Shown here: one piece after another, positions 63,382 to 64,000 of the stretch | How positions within the stretch are numbered: the stretch's first letter is position 1 | Layout of the letters: each line of letters opens with the position of its first letter | Source: Exiguobacterium sp. FSL W8-0210 | GTDB lineage: Bacteria > Bacillota > Bacilli > Exiguobacteriales > Exiguobacteriaceae | DNA length: 64,000 bases | Reading direction: 5' to 3' | NCBI RefSeq assembly: GCF_038006045.1 | Contig: NZ_JBBOUK010000001.1 | Coordinates: 2,893,001-2,957,000 of the forward strand | Notes under the pieces: generated by a model | What the model was told of the DNA's origin: nothing | Database searches by the model: none | What the model saw: the letters and a program-made list of their open reading frames with translations, nothing else | Made by a program: the position numbers and the translations under genes

Positions 63382-64000
63382 ATGATTCAGACAAAACAAT
63401 TATTCGGACTACCATTCGTCGATGCGACACCTTCGCAATGGTATACCCATATTAAAACAATCTTACACGACCGCGGAAAAGCCTTTCTTGTCACAGCGAA
63501 TCCCGAGCTCGTGTTGCGTGCATTACGCGAACCTTCTTACGATGCCATCTTACGACGGGCGACGTTCATCACACCAGACGGAATCGGTGTGACGGCTGCC
63601 AGTAAACGGATGGGAGCACCGCTCACTGCGACATTGCCGGGAATCGAGACGGCACGTGAACTATTGCGGACGGCAGACGCACTCGAGAAGCGTGTCTTTT
63701 TACTCGGTGGACGTCCGGAAGTCATGAAATCGTTGATCCGTCAGTTATCGATTCGTTTTCCGAACATCCACTTCGTTGGAACGTTTCATGGTTTTGGAAA
63801 GACAGAAGAAGCAACGCAAGCCATTACAGAAGCAGACGCTGATCTTGTTCTCGTCGCACTCGGTGCGCCAAAACAGGAAGAATGGATCGCTTCCATCTAT
63901 GATCAAGTCGATCACGGCATCTTTATCGGTGTCGGTGGTGCGTTCGACGTCTGGTCCGGACACAGTAAGCGCGCGCCTAAATTATTCCGTCGCTTCAAGC
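63382..64000 (+). CDS. WecG/TagA/CpsF-family glycosyltransferase (3' end outside window)
   Basis: The frame runs from ATG 63382 (GAGGTGG six bases upstream) to the window end, 206 codons without a stop. The start FGLPFVDATPSQWYTHI, the catalytic Asp region TPDGIGVTAASKR, LLGGRPEV and the signature LGAPKQEEWI plus GVGGAFDVWSG identify GT26. TagA adds N-acetylmannosamine to undecaprenyl-linked GlcNAc in wall teichoic acid; other members make other surface glycans. About 30-40 residues seem to be missing. Confidence 0.9.
   Translation, partial: MIQTKQLFGLPFVDATPSQWYTHIKTILHDRGKAFLVTANPELVLRALREPSYDAILRRATFITPDGIGVTAASKRMGAPLTATLPGIETARELLRTADALEKRVFLLGGRPEVMKSLIRQLSIRFPNIHFVGTFHGFGKTEEATQAITEADADLVLVALGAPKQEEWIASIYDQVDHGIFIGVGGAFDVWSGHSKRAPKLFRRFK

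Noticed and set aside
1-64000. tRNA or rRNA genes
   Set aside because: I saw no cloverleaf-like or GGTTCGAATCC-type segments between genes and no rRNA-like stretches; a tRNAscan run would settle it.

Overview
The window looks like a chromosomal segment of a low-to-mid GC Gram-positive bacterium, most likely Exiguobacterium (Bacillota). The grounds are strong AAAGGAGG-type ribosome binding sites, a T-box in front of argS, Bacillus-type relatives (AdeR/Ald, MotA/MotB, KtrB, TrhO, YajQ, YycC) and many short rho-independent terminators between convergent genes. The genus is an inference from gene content; no rRNA or other marker is present. I see no rRNA, tRNA, CRISPR array or prophage.

Layout. 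1-4.8 kb: a tightly overlapping operon, cut at its 5' end, joining a membrane phosphodiesterase, two glycosyltransferase-like proteins and an FTR1 iron permease with an exported partner. 4.9-9.5 kb: a GNAT acetyltransferase, an IS30-family insertion, a YitT-type membrane protein with a switch-like 5' leader, a NADH oxidase with a Rex/Fnr-type palindrome, and a VOC protein. 9.6-18.9 kb: a general-stress SDR behind a SigB-type promoter, a sugar acetyltransferase, a TnpB element with its guide-RNA-like right end, an envelope two-component operon led by an exported repeat protein, a site-2 protease, a MATE exporter and an exonuclease. 18.9-29.8 kb: an old-yellow-enzyme/MMPL pair, a small M50 peptidase, a tail-anchored pullulanase, YajQ, a 3-hydroxybutyrate dehydrogenase with divergent LysR, and a metallophosphoesterase whose start lies in a large hairpin.

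29.8-41.7 kb: T-box-controlled argS, a diguanylate cyclase, an esterase, trhO with a structured leader, a TVP38 protein, a DUF485/acetate symporter pair behind a cre site, a TSUP exporter, and a 250-bp nested palindromic element between two convergent genes. 40.3-44.3 kb is a coherent alanine-use locus: an alanine:cation symporter diverging from the activator AdeR, followed by alanine dehydrogenase. A shared palindrome at both control regions marks likely AdeR sites.

44.4-64 kb: a TPR protein, a polyprenol/diacylglycerol-kinase-like protein, a DUF1836 protein, a LURP-one protein, a membrane-anchored Mrr-type nuclease, the second identical IS30 copy, a cytosolic PAS histidine kinase coupled to a reductase-like SDR, KtrB, the motAB stator genes, a DUF1499/flavoprotein/DUF420 operon, a second two-component operon led by a lipoprotein, a HAD phosphatase, uracil-DNA glycosylase, and a WecG/TagA glycosyltransferase cut by the window end.

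The most interesting material is not coding. Several genes carry RNA structures at their starts: the yitT-type leader, the trhO leader, and terminator-like hairpins overlapping the starts of the GT-C-like and metallophosphoesterase genes. These, the AdeR palindromes and the nested palindromic element at 40.03-40.28 kb deserve follow-up.
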